The notes beneath the pieces are model-generated. The model was not told the origin of the DNA and made no database searches. It saw only the letters and a program-made list of their open reading frames with translations. Positions 19,485 through 28,322 of a DNA stretch of 64,000 nucleotides are shown here, piece by piece. This stretch comes from Streptomyces sp. TRM49041 (GTDB lineage: Bacteria; Actinomycetota; Actinomycetes; Streptomycetales; Streptomycetaceae), in NCBI RefSeq assembly GCF_008271805.1, contig NZ_VSRY01000091.1, positions 1 through 64,000 on the forward strand, written 5' to 3'. Positions within the stretch are counted from its first letter, which is position 1, and each line of letters opens with the position of its first letter. The position numbers and the translations under genes are program-made.

Positions 19485-20357
19485 ATGGCGACCAACCCGG
19501 ACGGCGGGCGGACCGACGAGTGGGCCAGGCACTGGCAGTACCCCGGCGTGCCCGGACTCGACCTGCTGCGTGCCCGCTACATCCGCCACTCCTTCACCCG
19601 CCACAGCCACGAGGGCTTCGTCTTCGGCGCGGTCCGCCGCGGCATCGAGGACGTCGTCATGCCGGAAGGGACCATCAAGGCCGGCCGCGGCACCGTCGTC
19701 ATGATCAACCCGGAGGTGCCGCACTCCGCGCACGCGGGGGTGCCCGAAGGCTGGTCATACGCCACGCTCTACCCGTCCACGCGGCTCGTCGCCGGAATCG
19801 CGGAGGAGACGACGACCCTGCGCGGCACGGTGTCGTTCGCCGAGACCATCGTCGAGGACGAGAGCACGGCCCGGCTCATCCGCGCCGTGCACCGCGCGGC
19901 CGAGGAAGGCGACGCGCTCGCCGCGGACAGCGTTCTGCGCATCGCCGTGGCCCGGCTCCTGCGCCGCCACGGCCGCACGCTCCCGCTGCGCGACCCCCGC
20001 GCGGCCGGCACCCGCACGGCCGCCACCGCGCGCGAGGTCCTCCTCGGGCGCATCACCGAGCCGCCCTCCCTCGAGCAGCTCGCCCGGGAACTGGGCACCA
20101 GCCCCTTCGCGCTGCTGCGCTCCTTCAAGGCCGCGTACGGAATGCCGCCCCACACCTGGCTCACCAACGCGCGCGTACGGGCCGCCCGCCGCCTCCTGGA
20201 GGACGGGACCGCACCCGCCGAGGCCGCCGTGGCCGTGGGCTTCACCGACCAGCCGCACCTCAACCGGCACTTCACCCGGATCGTCGGGGTTCCGCCCGGT
20301 GCGTACCAGCGGGAGCGCGCAAGAACGTACAAGACCGGGAACGACCGGCGGCCGTAG
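19485..20357 (+). CDS. AraC-family transcriptional regulator
   Basis: 290 residues. The N-terminal half is a cupin-like AraC ligand domain (RHSHEGFVFGAVRRGIEDVV, with IKAGRGTVVMINPEVPH). Two helix-turn-helix motifs occupy about residues 185-285 (SLEQLARELGTSPFALLRSF, then AAVAVGFTDQPHLNRHF). It is followed within 10 bp by azlC. AraC proteins of this subfamily commonly sit beside LysE- or AzlCD-type exporters and sense the exported amino acid. Local control of azlCD is therefore likely, but is inference. Confidence 0.88.
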   Translation: MATNPDGGRTDEWARHWQYPGVPGLDLLRARYIRHSFTRHSHEGFVFGAVRRGIEDVVMPEGTIKAGRGTVVMINPEVPHSAHAGVPEGWSYATLYPSTRLVAGIAEETTTLRGTVSFAETIVEDESTARLIRAVHRAAEEGDALAADSVLRIAVARLLRRHGRTLPLRDPRAAGTRTAATAREVLLGRITEPPSLEQLARELGTSPFALLRSFKAAYGMPPHTWLTNARVRAARRLLEDGTAPAEAAVAVGFTDQPHLNRHFTRIVGVPPGAYQRERARTYKTGNDRRP

Positions 20358-20367
20358 CGTCCTCGGC

Positions 20368-21138
20368 GTGGCAGAACAGACAGCACCACCAGCAGCAGAG
20401 ACAGCGCGACCACCCGGCGGACCGACCGCCGAGAAGCCGGACGCGGCCGTCGTCCGCGACTCCCTCGGCGTCGGTGTCGCCGTGGGCCTCTCCGGCTTCG
20501 CGTTCGGCGTCACCGCGGTCGGAGCGGGACTCGGCCTCCTCCAGACCTGCGCGCTCAGCCTGCTCGTCTTCACCGGCGCCTCGCAGTTCGCGCTCGTCGG
20601 CGCGCTCGCCGCCGGAGGCAACCCGTTCACAGCGGCCGCGGGCGCCTTCTTCCTCGGCACCCGCAACGCCTTCTACGGGCTGCGCCTCTCCCAGCTCCTC
20701 GCCCTGCCCCGCGCGGTCCGCCCGTTCGCCGCGCACTGGGTCATCGACGAGACGGCCGCGGTGTCCCTGGCCCAGCCCACGCGCCGAGCCGCCCGGCTCG
20801 GCTTCACCGCCACCGGCCTCACCCTGTACGTGCTGTGGAACCTGACCACGCTGCTCGGCGCCCTGGGCGCCGAGGCGATCGGCGACACCGACGCCTGGGG
20901 CCTCGACGCGGCAGGACCGGCCGTCTTCCTCGCCCTGCTCGCCCCCATGCTGCGCACGACGACCGAGCGGGCCGTCGCCGGTCTCGCGGTCGTCCTGGGG
21001 CTCGGCTTCCTGCCGGTACTGCCCGCCGGGGTGCCGGTGCTCGTGGCGGCGCTCGCCGCACCGGCCGTGCTCTGGCTGCACGGGCGCAAGGAGGCCAGGG
21101 ACACCAGGTCCGCGGCGTCGGAGGAGGAGAAGCGATGA
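20368..21138 (+). CDS. azlC: AzlC-family branched-chain amino acid exporter, large subunit
   Basis: 256 residues from GTG 20368; an upstream in-frame start would overlap the AraC gene. The ribosome-binding site is weak, so translation may be coupled. The AzlC core follows a 30-residue polar leader, with GVAVGLSGFAFGVTAVGAGL, LLVFTGASQFALVG and FFLGTRNAFYGLRLSQLL. There are six to seven hydrophobic segments. With AzlD it forms a two-component exporter of branched-chain amino acids or analogues. Its last four bases overlap azlD (ATGA). Confidence 0.9.
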   Translation: MAEQTAPPAAETARPPGGPTAEKPDAAVVRDSLGVGVAVGLSGFAFGVTAVGAGLGLLQTCALSLLVFTGASQFALVGALAAGGNPFTAAAGAFFLGTRNAFYGLRLSQLLALPRAVRPFAAHWVIDETAAVSLAQPTRRAARLGFTATGLTLYVLWNLTTLLGALGAEAIGDTDAWGLDAAGPAVFLALLAPMLRTTTERAVAGLAVVLGLGFLPVLPAGVPVLVAALAAPAVLWLHGRKEARDTRSAASEEEKR

Positions 21139-21452
21139 CCACGACCAGCGTCTGGATCGCGATCGGCCTGACCACCGTCGGCTGCTATCTGCTCAAGCTC
21201 GGCGGCCTGCTGGTGCCGGCCGACACCCTGGAGCGGCCGCTCGTGCGACGCCTTTCGGCGCTGCTGCCGGTCGCGCTGCTGGCCGCGCTCACCGCCCAGC
21301 AGACCTTCAGCGCCGACGGCGCGCTGATCGTCGACGCGCGCGGGGCGGGCCTCGCCGCCGCCGCCCTGGCCCTGGTGCTCCGCGCGCCGTTCCTCGCGGT
21401 CGTCGGCGTCGCCGTGCTGGTCACGGCAGGCGTGCGGGCGCTGGGCGGCTGA
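21135..21452 (+). CDS. azlD: AzlD-family branched-chain amino acid exporter, small subunit
   Basis: 105 residues, four hydrophobic segments. The start ATG overlaps the azlC stop and has GAGGAGAAG just upstream. Sequence such as YLLKLGGLLVPADTLERPLV and LLPVALLAALTAQQTF is typical of AzlD. It would act with AzlC in the membrane. Confidence 0.9.
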   Translation: MTTTSVWIAIGLTTVGCYLLKLGGLLVPADTLERPLVRRLSALLPVALLAALTAQQTFSADGALIVDARGAGLAAAALALVLRAPFLAVVGVAVLVTAGVRALGG

Positions 21453-21549
21453 GCGCGCCGGGTGCCGGCCTCGGCGCGGGCCGTCGCGACGGGCCGCCGC
21501 CCGCCGACCACGAGCCGCTCGGGGCGGGGCCGCTCGGGCGGGGCCCGTC

Positions 21550-22464
21550 TCAGCTGATCGGCCGGCCGTGGGCGCGCAGGGTGCGAAGGGCCTCGACGGT
21601 CACCATCGGGCGGGCCTCAAGGGCTGTCCCGGGCGCCCACTGGCGCCAGTTGACCGGCCAGCCGCCGTCCTCGCCCTGCTCGGCCGCGAGGTGGTCCAGC
21701 GAGCGGGCCATCTCCTCGTCGGTGAACCAGCGCCGGGCGAGCGAGTCCGGCACGCGCGCGTAGTCGTGCGGGAAGTGGTACTCGCCCGGCGCGTAGCCGG
21801 GGGCGAGCGGATACTCGTCCGCGCGCTCCGGCTCCAGCACCGCCAGCCGCAGCTCCCGCACCAGGCGGCCGAGCCGGTCCGCCGCCGCCTCGGCACGGAT
21901 GCGGTCGGGGACGCCGTCCAGGAACGCCACGGCGGCCTCGACCTCGTACGGATGCGACTCCTTCGACGTCCCGATCGCGTCCAGCGCCGCCCAGCAGAAG
22001 TCGGTGGCGCGGAATAGCCAGGCGTGCCAGACCTGGTTGCGGTGGAGCAGCCCGACCACCGGGCCGGTGGCGAGCAGGCTGCTCGGCGGGTCGTCGACGA
22101 CCGGCACGAACGGTGCGACCGGATAGCCGCGCACCGACGGGTGGATGGCGGGCAGGGCGCCGTCGTGGGTGGACACACTGGTCAGATACCGGCAGACCCG
22201 CTCCACGCGCAGCCCCCCGCACCGGCCGATCGAGTCCAGCACGCGCAGCGCGTGTCCGGTGTGCAGCGGCTGGCTGACCGGGCCCCGCACATCCGGTTCC
22301 AGGGCGTGTCCGTAGCCGCCGTCCTCGTTGGCGTACGCGGTGAGGGCGGCCTCCACGGCGTCCGGGTCACCGCCCAGGAAGTGGTAGGCGAACCGGCGCT
22401 GTTCAAGGACGCGGGCCGTCAGCCAGACGAACTGCTCGGCGCGGGCAAGGGGAGTTCCAGCCAT
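21550..22464 (-). CDS. Uncharacterised protein with prenyltransferase-like (alpha/alpha toroid) repeats
   Basis: 304 residues from ATG 22464; ATG 22476 is also possible and neither has a clear ribosome-binding site. Two short motifs resemble the repeats of squalene-cyclase and prenyltransferase barrels: NEDGGYGHALEPDVRG near residue 45 and AEQGEDGGWPVNWRQWAPG near residue 265. No DxDD or other cyclase catalytic motif is visible, so an enzymatic terpenoid role is not supported. It has no operon partner: azlD converges on it and the DUF3046 gene diverges. Confidence 0.7.
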   Translation of the reverse strand: MAGTPLARAEQFVWLTARVLEQRRFAYHFLGGDPDAVEAALTAYANEDGGYGHALEPDVRGPVSQPLHTGHALRVLDSIGRCGGLRVERVCRYLTSVSTHDGALPAIHPSVRGYPVAPFVPVVDDPPSSLLATGPVVGLLHRNQVWHAWLFRATDFCWAALDAIGTSKESHPYEVEAAVAFLDGVPDRIRAEAAADRLGRLVRELRLAVLEPERADEYPLAPGYAPGEYHFPHDYARVPDSLARRWFTDEEMARSLDHLAAEQGEDGGWPVNWRQWAPGTALEARPMVTVEALRTLRAHGRPIS

Positions 22465-22555
22465 GTGTCGACCCATGTCTCGACCGTAGGGCGGAAAGGG
22501 CTTTCCGCAAGCGGCTGGGGGCCGTCTGCACTCTCAGGAGCGGGATACTGGACGC

Positions 22556-22750
22556 ATGCGGTTGACGATTTTCTGGGAACGCATGGCGGACCACTTCGGC
22601 GGGGCGTACGCCGAGTCCTTCGCCCGCGATCATGTGATGTCCGAGCTGGGCGGCCGGACGGTGTACGAGGCACTGGACGCCGGCTGGGAGGCGAAGGACG
22701 TCTGGCGCGCGGTGTGCGCGGCTGTCGGCGTCCCAGCCGACAAGCGCTGA
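22556..22750 (+). CDS. DUF3046 small protein
   Basis: 64 residues, MRLTIFWERMADHFGGAYAE onwards. The family is short, of unknown function, found in actinobacteria and often encoded close to recA-recX, as here. The sequence is helical and rich in Trp, Arg and acidic residues. Its length equals the family norm. Confidence 0.85.
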   Translation: MRLTIFWERMADHFGGAYAESFARDHVMSELGGRTVYEALDAGWEAKDVWRAVCAAVGVPADKR

Positions 22751-22779
22751 CCAGCCGCTTCACCGCCCGCTGAGGACGG

Positions 22780-22788
22780 TTGTCCACA
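22780..22788 (+). promoter_or_regulatory. DnaA box, perfect nonamer
   Basis: TTGTCCACA matches the Streptomyces DnaA-box consensus exactly. It lies just upstream of the AI-2E family gene. The 14-mer CGGTTGTCCACAGG occurs again at 24365-24378, ahead of recA. Confidence 0.6.
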
Positions 22789-22830
22789 GGGGCGGGGCAG
22801 CTTGTCGCGGCAGTGCGCGACACTTGCCCC

Positions 22831-24258
22831 GTGGCCCCGACCGACGAGACCCAGCAGACGACCACCGACACCGACGCGACCGCCGAACCCGCCGAAGAAC
22901 CGGCCGGTACGACGGCCGCTCCGTCGACCGACGAGACAGCCGGACGACCGACCGGTGGCCCGGCACCGGAACCGGCCGGTTCGCCGACCCCGGCAGCTCC
23001 GCATGCCCCGGCGGCCGTACCGGCCCAGGCGATCCCGCCCACCCCGGGCGCTGACCAGGTCCCGGGTGCCGGGCACGCTGCCGCAGGTGCCGCGCCGACC
23101 GCCCCGGGCGCTGCCCGGATGCCGCGCTGGCTGCCGCGGGCGATGGCGCTCGCGCTGGCCCTCTACGCCTGCTTCCAGCTGGGCAGCTGGGCGTTCCACC
23201 AGCTCATCGGGCTGCTGATCAACATCCTGATCGCGTTCTTCCTGGCGCTCGCCGTCGAGCCGGCCGTCGGGCGGATGGCCGCACGCGGGATGCGCCGGGG
23301 CCTGGCCACGTTCCTGGTGTTCCTGGCCGTCCTGGTCGCCAGCGTCGGGTTCGTCGTTCTCCTCGGGTCGATGCTCGCGGGCCAGATAGTCGACATGGTC
23401 GAGGAACTCCCCAAGTTCCTCGACTCGCTGATCAACTGGATCAACCACACCTTCAACACTGAGCTCTCACGGGTCGCGGTCCAGGACAGCCTCCTGCGCT
23501 CGGACTGGCTCCGTAAGTACGTCGAGAACAGCGCGAGCGGCGTGCTGGACGTCTCCGCCACCGTGCTCGGCGGCCTCTTCAAGCTCCTGACGATCTTCCT
23601 GTTCTCGTTCTACTTCGCCGCCGACGGCCCCCGGCTGCGCCGCGCCCTGTGTTCCGTCCTGCCCCCGGCGAAGCAGACGGAGGTGCTGCGGGCCTGGGAG
23701 ATCGCCGTCGACAAGACCGGCGGCTATCTGTACTCGCGCGGTCTGATGGCGCTCATCTCCGGTGTCGCGCACTACATCCTGCTGGAGTTCCTGGGCGTGC
23801 CCTACGCGCCCGCGCTCGCGGTGTGGGTCGGGCTCGTCTCGCAGTTCCTGCCCACCATCGGTACGTATCTGGCGGGTGCCCTGCCGATGCTCATCGCGTT
23901 CACCGTCAAGCCCTGGTACGCGCTGTGGGTGCTCGCCTTCGTCGTCGTGTACCAGCAGTTCGAGAACTACGTGCTCCAGCCGAAGCTCACGGCGAGGACC
24001 GTGGACATCCACCCGGCGGTCGCCTTCGGCTCCGTCGTCGCCGGCACCGCGCTTCTCGGGGCCGTCGGCGCGCTGATCGCCATCCCCGCGGTCGCCACGC
24101 TGCAGGCGTTCCTCGGCGCCTACGTGAAGCGGTACGACGTGACGGAGGACCCTCGCGTGCACGGTCACCGGCGGCACGGCGAGATGGTCCTGGCACGGCT
24201 TCAGCGGGCGCTGCGCACGTCCCGGGACCAGATACCGCCGCCGGAGGGCGGCGCCTGA
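22831..24258 (+). CDS. AI-2E family (PerM-like) membrane protein
   Basis: 475 residues from GTG 22831. The start is uncertain: TTG 22780 is in frame but sits inside a DnaA box. The first 95 residues are Pro/Thr/Ala/Glu-rich and disordered. Seven to eight membrane segments follow, with the family features [47 protein letters not shown] and [12 protein letters not shown]. The family includes autoinducer-2 exporters and ion/H+ antiporters; the substrate here is unknown. It precedes recA by about 210 bp on the same strand. Confidence 0.85.
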   Translation: MAPTDETQQTTTDTDATAEPAEEPAGTTAAPSTDETAGRPTGGPAPEPAGSPTPAAPHAPAAVPAQAIPPTPGADQVPGAGHAAAGAAPTAPGAARMPRWLPRAMALALALYACFQLGSWAFHQLIGLLINILIAFFLALAVEPAVGRMAARGMRRGLATFLVFLAVLVASVGFVVLLGSMLAGQIVDMVEELPKFLDSLINWINHTFNTELSRVAVQDSLLRSDWLRKYVENSASGVLDVSATVLGGLFKLLTIFLFSFYFAADGPRLRRALCSVLPPAKQTEVLRAWEIAVDKTGGYLYSRGLMALISGVAHYILLEFLGVPYAPALAVWVGLVSQFLPTIGTYLAGALPMLIAFTVKPWYALWVLAFVVVYQQFENYVLQPKLTARTVDIHPAVAFGSVVAGTALLGAVGALIAIPAVATLQAFLGAYVKRYDVTEDPRVHGHRRHGEMVLARLQRALRTSRDQIPPPEGGA

Positions 24259-24299
24259 CGGCCTCCAGGGCCTCCGATGCTGCGGCCGGTGTGGCTCGC

Positions 24300-24329
24300 T
24301 TGACACCAAAATCAAACATCCATTCTTAT
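24300..24329 (+). promoter_or_regulatory. recA promoter with SOS-like operator
   Basis: TTGACA (24300-24305) is a perfect -35. An AT-rich -10 region (about 24321-24329, CATTCTTAT) lies 15-18 bp downstream. Between them AAAC-ATCC-ATTC (24314-24325) fits a degenerate GAAC-N4-GTTC LexA box. The placement between -35 and -10 is where a repressor would block transcription. Confidence 0.6.
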
Positions 24330-24367
24330 GGGTGCGTGGCCTGGCCTTCCGCGGTTTTCGCAGGCGG

Positions 24368-24376
24368 TTGTCCACA
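24368..24376 (+). promoter_or_regulatory. DnaA box upstream of recA
   Basis: TTGTCCACA, a perfect Streptomyces DnaA nonamer, lies 91 bp before the recA start and downstream of its likely promoter, so bound DnaA could affect the leader. Confidence 0.6.
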
Positions 24377-24466
24377 GGCCGGGAGGTACGTCGAGGCGCA
24401 TTGTCAGTGGCAGGGGTTAGCGTCTTTGACGTGAAGCGATCGACTCAAGCAAACCGGGTGGAACCC

Positions 24467-25597
24467 ATGGCAGGAACCGACCGCGAGAAGGCGCTCGACG
24501 CCGCGCTCGCACAGATTGAACGGCAATTCGGCAAGGGCGCCGTGATGCGCATGGGCGAGCGGTCGAGGGAGCCCATCGAGGTCATCCCGACCGGCTCGAC
24601 CGCGCTCGACGTCGCGCTCGGCGTCGGTGGCCTGCCGCGCGGCCGTGTGGTGGAGATCTACGGACCGGAGTCCTCCGGTAAGACGACCCTGACCCTGCAC
24701 GCCGTGGCCAACGCGCAGAAGGCCGGCGGCCAGGTCGCCTTCGTGGACGCCGAGCATGCCCTCGACCCCGAGTACGCGAAGAAGCTCGGTGTCGACATCG
24801 ACAACCTCATCCTGTCGCAGCCGGACAACGGCGAGCAGGCCCTGGAGATCGTGGACATGCTGGTCCGCTCCGGCGCGCTCGACCTCATCGTCATCGACTC
24901 CGTCGCCGCGCTCGTGCCGCGCGCCGAGATCGAGGGCGAGATGGGCGACTCCCACGTGGGTCTCCAGGCCCGTCTGATGAGCCAGGCGCTCCGGAAGATC
25001 ACCAGCGCTCTCAACCAGTCCAAGACCACCGCGATCTTCATCAACCAGCTCCGCGAGAAGATCGGCGTGATGTTCGGCTCGCCGGAGACCACGACCGGTG
25101 GCCGCGCGCTGAAGTTCTACGCCTCGGTGCGCATCGACATCCGCCGCATCGAGACCCTCAAGGACGGCACGGAGGCGGTCGGCAACCGCACGCGCTGCAA
25201 GGTCGTCAAGAACAAGGTCGCGCCGCCCTTCAAGCAGGCCGAGTTCGACATCCTCTACGGCCAGGGCATCAGCCGCGAGGGCGGCCTGATCGACATGGGC
25301 GTCGAGCACGGCTTCGTCCGCAAGGCGGGCGCCTGGTACACCTACGAGGGCGACCAGCTCGGCCAGGGCAAGGAGAACGCCCGTAACTTCCTGAAGGACA
25401 ACCCCGACCTCGCCAACGAGATCGAGAAGAAGATCAAGGAGAAGCTGGGCGTCGGTGTCCGGCCGGACACCCCGGCGGCGGAGCCCGGCGCGGACGCGGC
25501 GGGTGCGGCGGCCCCGGCGGCCGATACCGCGAAGTCGGTCCCGGCCCCGGCGACCAAGGCCACCAAGGCGACCAAGGCCGCAGCGGCCAAGGGGTAG
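24467..25597 (+). CDS. recA: Recombinase RecA
   Basis: 376 residues. It is the DNA strand-exchange ATPase and the LexA co-protease. Walker A GPESSGKT is at about residues 66-73. Walker B is [14 protein letters not shown]. The DNA-binding loops L1 ([20 protein letters not shown]) and L2 ([18 protein letters not shown]) are intact, and there is no intein. A 50-residue Ala/Pro/Lys/Thr tail ending in [12 protein letters not shown] extends the usual core, as in other Streptomyces RecA proteins. ATG 24467 ([14 protein letters not shown]) is the family start. recX follows after 3 bp. Confidence 0.98.
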   Translation: MAGTDREKALDAALAQIERQFGKGAVMRMGERSREPIEVIPTGSTALDVALGVGGLPRGRVVEIYGPESSGKTTLTLHAVANAQKAGGQVAFVDAEHALDPEYAKKLGVDIDNLILSQPDNGEQALEIVDMLVRSGALDLIVIDSVAALVPRAEIEGEMGDSHVGLQARLMSQALRKITSALNQSKTTAIFINQLREKIGVMFGSPETTTGGRALKFYASVRIDIRRIETLKDGTEAVGNRTRCKVVKNKVAPPFKQAEFDILYGQGISREGGLIDMGVEHGFVRKAGAWYTYEGDQLGQGKENARNFLKDNPDLANEIEKKIKEKLGVGVRPDTPAAEPGADAAGAAAPAADTAKSVPAPATKATKATKAAAAKG

Positions 25598-25600
25598 CCG

Positions 25601-26170
25601 ATGGCCCGGCGCACCGAATGGCCGGGCGGCAGCGCCGACTCGTCGAGGGCCGAGAAGGAGCTGCCGCCCCAGGACCCGGCTGAGCAGGCGCGGGCAATCT
25701 GCCTGCGCCTGCTCACCGGGATGCCGCGCACCCGCAGACAACTCGCGGACGCGCTGCACAAACGTGGGATCCCCGACGAGGTCGCCGAGGACGTCCTCTC
25801 GCGCTTCGAGGACGTCGGGCTCATCGACGACGCCGCGTTCGCGGGGGCATGGGTGGAGTCCCGGCACCACGGCCGCGGCCTGGCCCGCCGTGCCCTCGCC
25901 CGGGAACTGCGCACCAAGGGCGTCGACTCCGCCCTGATCGACGAGGCGGTCGGCCGACTCGACGCCGAACAGGAGGAGGCGACAGCCCGCGACCTCGTAC
26001 GCCGTAAGCTCCGCTCCACCCGGGGCCTCGACCGTGACCGCCGCCTTCGCCGCCTGGCCGGCATGCTGGCCCGCAAGGGCTACCCCGAGGGCCTGGCCCT
26101 CCGCGTCGTCCGCCAGGAGCTGGAGGCGGAGGGCGAGGAGACGGACGACCTGGGCTTCGACAGCCTCTGA
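25601..26170 (+). CDS. recX: Regulatory protein RecX
   Basis: 189 residues, made of tandem three-helix repeats. The first is preceded by a polar leader of about 25 residues. Family motifs include RTRRQLADALHKRGIPDEV, LSRFEDVGLIDDAAFAGAWV and GRGLARRALARELRTKGVD. RecX inhibits RecA filament extension. It starts 3 bp after the recA stop and is surely co-transcribed. Confidence 0.95.
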   Translation: MARRTEWPGGSADSSRAEKELPPQDPAEQARAICLRLLTGMPRTRRQLADALHKRGIPDEVAEDVLSRFEDVGLIDDAAFAGAWVESRHHGRGLARRALARELRTKGVDSALIDEAVGRLDAEQEEATARDLVRRKLRSTRGLDRDRRLRRLAGMLARKGYPEGLALRVVRQELEAEGEETDDLGFDSL

Positions 26171-26312
26171 CGGGGGCGCCGACGCGGGTGACCGGGGATA
26201 CGCGGGCTTCGCCGGTCCCTTCGCCGACATACCGCCCTGTCCGCCTCGGAGCGGCGCCCCGTCCACCACCCGCCGCCGGGGGCGAGTCTCGCAGCCAGGA
26301 CGCGTGCCGGCG

Positions 26313-28019
26313 TCAGTGCACCTTCGCCGTCTCCTCGTCGCGTACACCGTCGCGCATGTCGTCTTCCTCCGGCGCCCCTCCCCGCAGCGCCTCCGCCGCC
26401 GCGTGCAGTTCCGCCGGCCGCACCCCCGTGAACGCGGCAGCCAGGTGTCCGTCCGGGCGCACCAGCAGCACCGTGTGCGCCGCCGCCCCCGGATACGCCT
26501 CCGTCACCAGCAGGTCGCCCCGCATGGGCAGCGTGCGTACGGCCTCGGCCAGCCGGGGCATGACGCCCGCCGTCACCCAGTGCCGCCGGTCCCACACCCC
26601 GGTCCCGGGCGCGACCAGAACGACCAGCAGGCCCTGCCCCAGCCGGTCCCACAGCCGCCCCGTCGTGCCGTCCGGCGCGGTGACCGGCACATCGGCGGCC
26701 GGCGCGCCGAGCGCCGTGCCCACGCTCGCTCGCGCCTCCACATGCTCCGCGGGCGCCAGCGGCGAGTGCGGATACGAGGGCGGAGCACCCAGCGGCCCAC
26801 GCCCCAGGTGTCCGTCCGTCAGCAGCGCGTCATGCCCACGTGTCCCGCCCCGCAGATACGTCCGCAGCCCGCCGCCGCCACGCAGCACAGGCAGCGACTG
26901 GTCCGCCGCCCGCAGCCGCGCGGCCACGGCCGTACGACGCTCCGTCTGGTAGCTGTCGAGCAGCACCTCCGACGGGCCGCCGTGCCAGGAGTGGGCCAGC
27001 TTCCACGCCAGGTTCTCCACGTCGCGCAGCCCCTCGTCCAGGCCCTGCGTACCCAGCGCCCCCAGCAGGTGCGCGGCGTCGCCGGCCAGGAACGCGCGGT
27101 CAACCCGCCAGCGCCGGGCGAGCCGGTGGTGCAGCGTGTACACGCCGGTGTCGATCAGCTCGTACACCGGTGTGTCCTCGCACCACCCGGCCAGCGTCTC
27201 GCGGATCCGCCACACCAGGGCGTCCGGTGTCACCAGCTCGCCACGCGGCGGCAGCAGCCAGTCCAGCCGCCAGCCGCTGTCCGGCAGCGGACGCGCCGTC
27301 ACCTCCTCGCCCCCGCCTCGCCACGGCGGCTGACGGTGCAGCACGCCATCGCCCGGCCAGGGGAGTTCGGTACGGAGCATGGCGACGGCGTGACGTTCCA
27401 CCGCCGTGCGCCCGGGGAAGCGGATGCCCAGCAGCTTCCGCACCGTGGACCGAGCCCCGTCGCACCCGACCAGATAACTGCCGCGCCACCACGTCGACCG
27501 AGGCCCCCGGGTGTGTGCCCTGACGCCGGTCGCGTCCTGCTCCAGCGCATCCATGCGGCAGCCCGTCACCACCTGGACGAGGTCCCGTGCGGGCGGCGAC
27601 GACGCGATGGCCCGGCGCAGCGCCCGCGTCAGCGTGTGCTGCGGGATGTGCAGCGGCGACGCGACACCGCCGCCGCCCTCCGCGTGCTCCTCCGCGCCCT
27701 CGTCGAGGACCGCACCGTCCGGTGCGTCGTCCCGCCCCTCGCCCCGCACATCCGAGAACGCCAGGCGGCGTACGACCTGCCGGCGCCGCATCGATCGCCA
27801 CCCCGTCCATCGGGCGCCCTCGTCCCGTAGGGCCTCGGCGCAGCCCAGCCGCCCGGCGAACGCCGCTGTGTCCGCGCGCAGCACCGCCGTCCGGGCCGGG
27901 CGGTACGCTTCCTCACCCGTCCCCTCGTCCAGGACCACCGACGGCACACCTTGCGAGGCGAGCGCGAGGGCGAGGGCGAGACCGACCGGTCCCGCGCCGA
28001 CCACGATCACCGGGTCCAC
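26313..28019 (-). CDS. FAD-dependent aromatic monooxygenase (PheA/TfdB type)
   Basis: 568 residues from GTG 28019, which has GGAG about 7 bases upstream; the longer open frame upstream is Arg-rich and not family-like. It begins with the FAD GxGxxG motif (VIVVGAGPVGLALALALASQ). The DG motif is YLVGCDGARSTVRKLLGI. The GD motif is AFLAGDAAHLLGALGTQGLD. A C-terminal thioredoxin-like domain completes the phenol-hydroxylase plan. Substrate cannot be told. It stands alone, with recX converging and the glu operon upstream on the same strand. Confidence 0.85.
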   Translation of the reverse strand: MDPVIVVGAGPVGLALALALASQGVPSVVLDEGTGEEAYRPARTAVLRADTAAFAGRLGCAEALRDEGARWTGWRSMRRRQVVRRLAFSDVRGEGRDDAPDGAVLDEGAEEHAEGGGGVASPLHIPQHTLTRALRRAIASSPPARDLVQVVTGCRMDALEQDATGVRAHTRGPRSTWWRGSYLVGCDGARSTVRKLLGIRFPGRTAVERHAVAMLRTELPWPGDGVLHRQPPWRGGGEEVTARPLPDSGWRLDWLLPPRGELVTPDALVWRIRETLAGWCEDTPVYELIDTGVYTLHHRLARRWRVDRAFLAGDAAHLLGALGTQGLDEGLRDVENLAWKLAHSWHGGPSEVLLDSYQTERRTAVAARLRAADQSLPVLRGGGGLRTYLRGGTRGHDALLTDGHLGRGPLGAPPSYPHSPLAPAEHVEARASVGTALGAPAADVPVTAPDGTTGRLWDRLGQGLLVVLVAPGTGVWDRRHWVTAGVMPRLAEAVRTLPMRGDLLVTEAYPGAAAHTVLLVRPDGHLAAAFTGVRPAELHAAAEALRGGAPEEDDMRDGVRDEETAKVH

Positions 28020-28322
28020 GGCGTGACTCCAGCGTCTTCGACGTCTCCGGAGACTCCGGTGACTCCTGCGGCCCGTACGGCCAGGCGGCGAGCGGGAGAA
28101 CCACAGGAACGTGCGGCGGTTGGAGCCGGGTGATTGATCACAGAACGTATGCAACCCACTGCGCGTGCTTGCGTCAAGTGACAGGGCAGTGGCGCGCGTA
28201 CGCGACGGGGCGGTGGCACGTATGCCACCGCCCCTTCGCGCGATCCCCCGGACGACCGTCCGCGCCGTACCGCGCCCCCGGCGCGCCGGGACGGGCCGCC
28301 GGGACGGGCAGTCGGAGCCGCG
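28020..28322. other. Gap between gluD and the monooxygenase gene
   Basis: About 300 bp without a gene. It holds the terminator hairpin at 28207-28234 and should contain the promoter of the downstream monooxygenase. No clear promoter or operator was recognised. Confidence 0.5.
28207..28234 (-). terminator. Terminator of the glu operon
   Basis: GGGGCGGTGGCA and TGCCACCGCCCC form a perfect 12-bp stem around a CGTA loop, 89 bp past the gluD stop. Confidence 0.75.
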
